NCBI GenBank assembly: GCA_937950565.1
Contig: CALFCS010000074.1
Coordinates: 1 to 6,652, forward strand
DNA: 6,652 nucleotides
Source: an uncultured Lachnospiraceae bacterium
GTDB lineage: Bacteria > Bacillota > Clostridia > Lachnospirales > Lachnospiraceae
Direction: 5' to 3'
Shown: positions 6,359 to 6,652 of the stretch, piece by piece
Layout of the letters: each line of letters opens with the position of its first letter
Position numbering within the stretch: the first letter of the stretch is position 1
Notes under the pieces: model-generated
The model's database searches: none
The model's input: only the letters and a program-made list of their open reading frames with translations
Told to the model about the DNA's origin: nothing
Translations under genes and position numbers: made by a program

Positions 6359-6652
6359 ATGAAGAAAGATTTTAAATCAGGTTTTGTAACGATTATTGGA
6401 CGACCAAATGTAGGAAAATCGACACTCATGAATCATTTGATTGGACAAAAAATCGCCATAACGTCCAATAAACCACAGACGACGCGCAATCGCATTCAGA
6501 CGGTTTATACAGATCCGGATGTGGGACAGATTGTTTTTTTAGATACGCCTGGCATTCATCAGGCTTCGAATAAACTGGGTGAATATATGGTAAGTGTGGC
6601 GGAACATACGATGCAGGATGTGGATGTGATTCTGTGGCTGGTAGAACCATCG
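6359..6652 (+). CDS. era: GTPase Era, N-terminal part (3' truncated by window)
   Basis: The first 98 codons are present and the frame is open to the window end. It starts at ATG 6359, with AGAGGG (6349-6354) 4 bases before it, slightly close. The P-loop G1 is GRPNVGKS (residues 14-21), the switch I/G2 block is PQTTRNRI (39-46) and G3 is DTPG (62-65). TSNKPQTTRNRI and DTPGIH are characteristic of Era rather than of other small TRAFAC GTPases such as Der or MnmE. Era binds the 3' end of 16S rRNA through a C-terminal KH domain, which would lie beyond the window, and is needed for 30S subunit maturation. It follows the peptidase by 10 bases with no terminator between, so the two are probably co-transcribed. 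Identification is firm. Confidence 0.96.
   Translation, partial: MKKDFKSGFVTIIGRPNVGKSTLMNHLIGQKIAITSNKPQTTRNRIQTVYTDPDVGQIVFLDTPGIHQASNKLGEYMVSVAEHTMQDVDVILWLVEPS

Noticed and set aside
1..6652. Search for CRISPR arrays, tRNA/rRNA genes, insertion sequences, prophage or a multi-gene defence cassette
   Set aside because: I saw no spaced direct repeats, cloverleaf, transposase, integrase or attachment-site duplication. The genes are mostly housekeeping, and the single HTH-Uma2 gene has no partner, so no new multi-gene system can be supported.

Overview
The window looks like chromosome of a low-GC, anaerobic Firmicute, most plausibly a gut Clostridia/Lachnospiraceae member. The reasons are a pyruvate:ferredoxin oxidoreductase end, A/G-rich Shine-Dalgarno sites, near-consensus sigma-A promoters, an M16C (PreP/Cym1-like) peptidase next to era, and an HTH-Uma2 protein. 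This is read from sequence alone, so genus is not assigned. All genes are on the + strand.

Layout. (1) 1-317 is the C-terminal end of pyruvate:ferredoxin oxidoreductase, closed by a strong intrinsic terminator (348-386). (2) A near-consensus promoter (421-449) drives a single gene, 474-1250, with an N-terminal Cro/C1-like helix-turn-helix and a C-terminal Uma2 (DUF820, PD-(D/E)XK fold) domain. (3) 1251-1659 is a regulatory region: promoter (about 1315-1343), a complete lysine riboswitch aptamer (about 1364-1531) whose five helices and L2-L3 kissing loop can all be traced, then an expression platform with no intrinsic terminator. The platform holds a strong Shine-Dalgarno, a 25-codon leader ORF (1586-1663) and an 11-bp perfect inverted repeat spanning the leader start. 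The leader ORF overlaps the next gene by ATGA. (4) 1660-3273 is an NhaC-superfamily transporter; the riboswitch indicates lysine uptake (LysW-like) rather than simple Na+/H+ exchange. It ends in a strong terminator (3285-3326). (5) 3427-6348 is a full-length M16C zinc metallopeptidase, followed 10 bases later by the start of era (6359 to window end), probably as one operon.

How they relate. The first three units are separately promoted and terminated and do not form one pathway. The riboswitch and transporter form a lysine-sensing supply loop: high lysine should reduce transporter synthesis, apparently at translation. The peptidase and era look co-transcribed. I see no CRISPR array, tRNA, rRNA, insertion sequence or prophage part, and no convincing undescribed multi-gene system. 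The most unusual element is the riboswitch expression platform with its coupled leader ORF; the HTH-Uma2 protein is the least understood gene.
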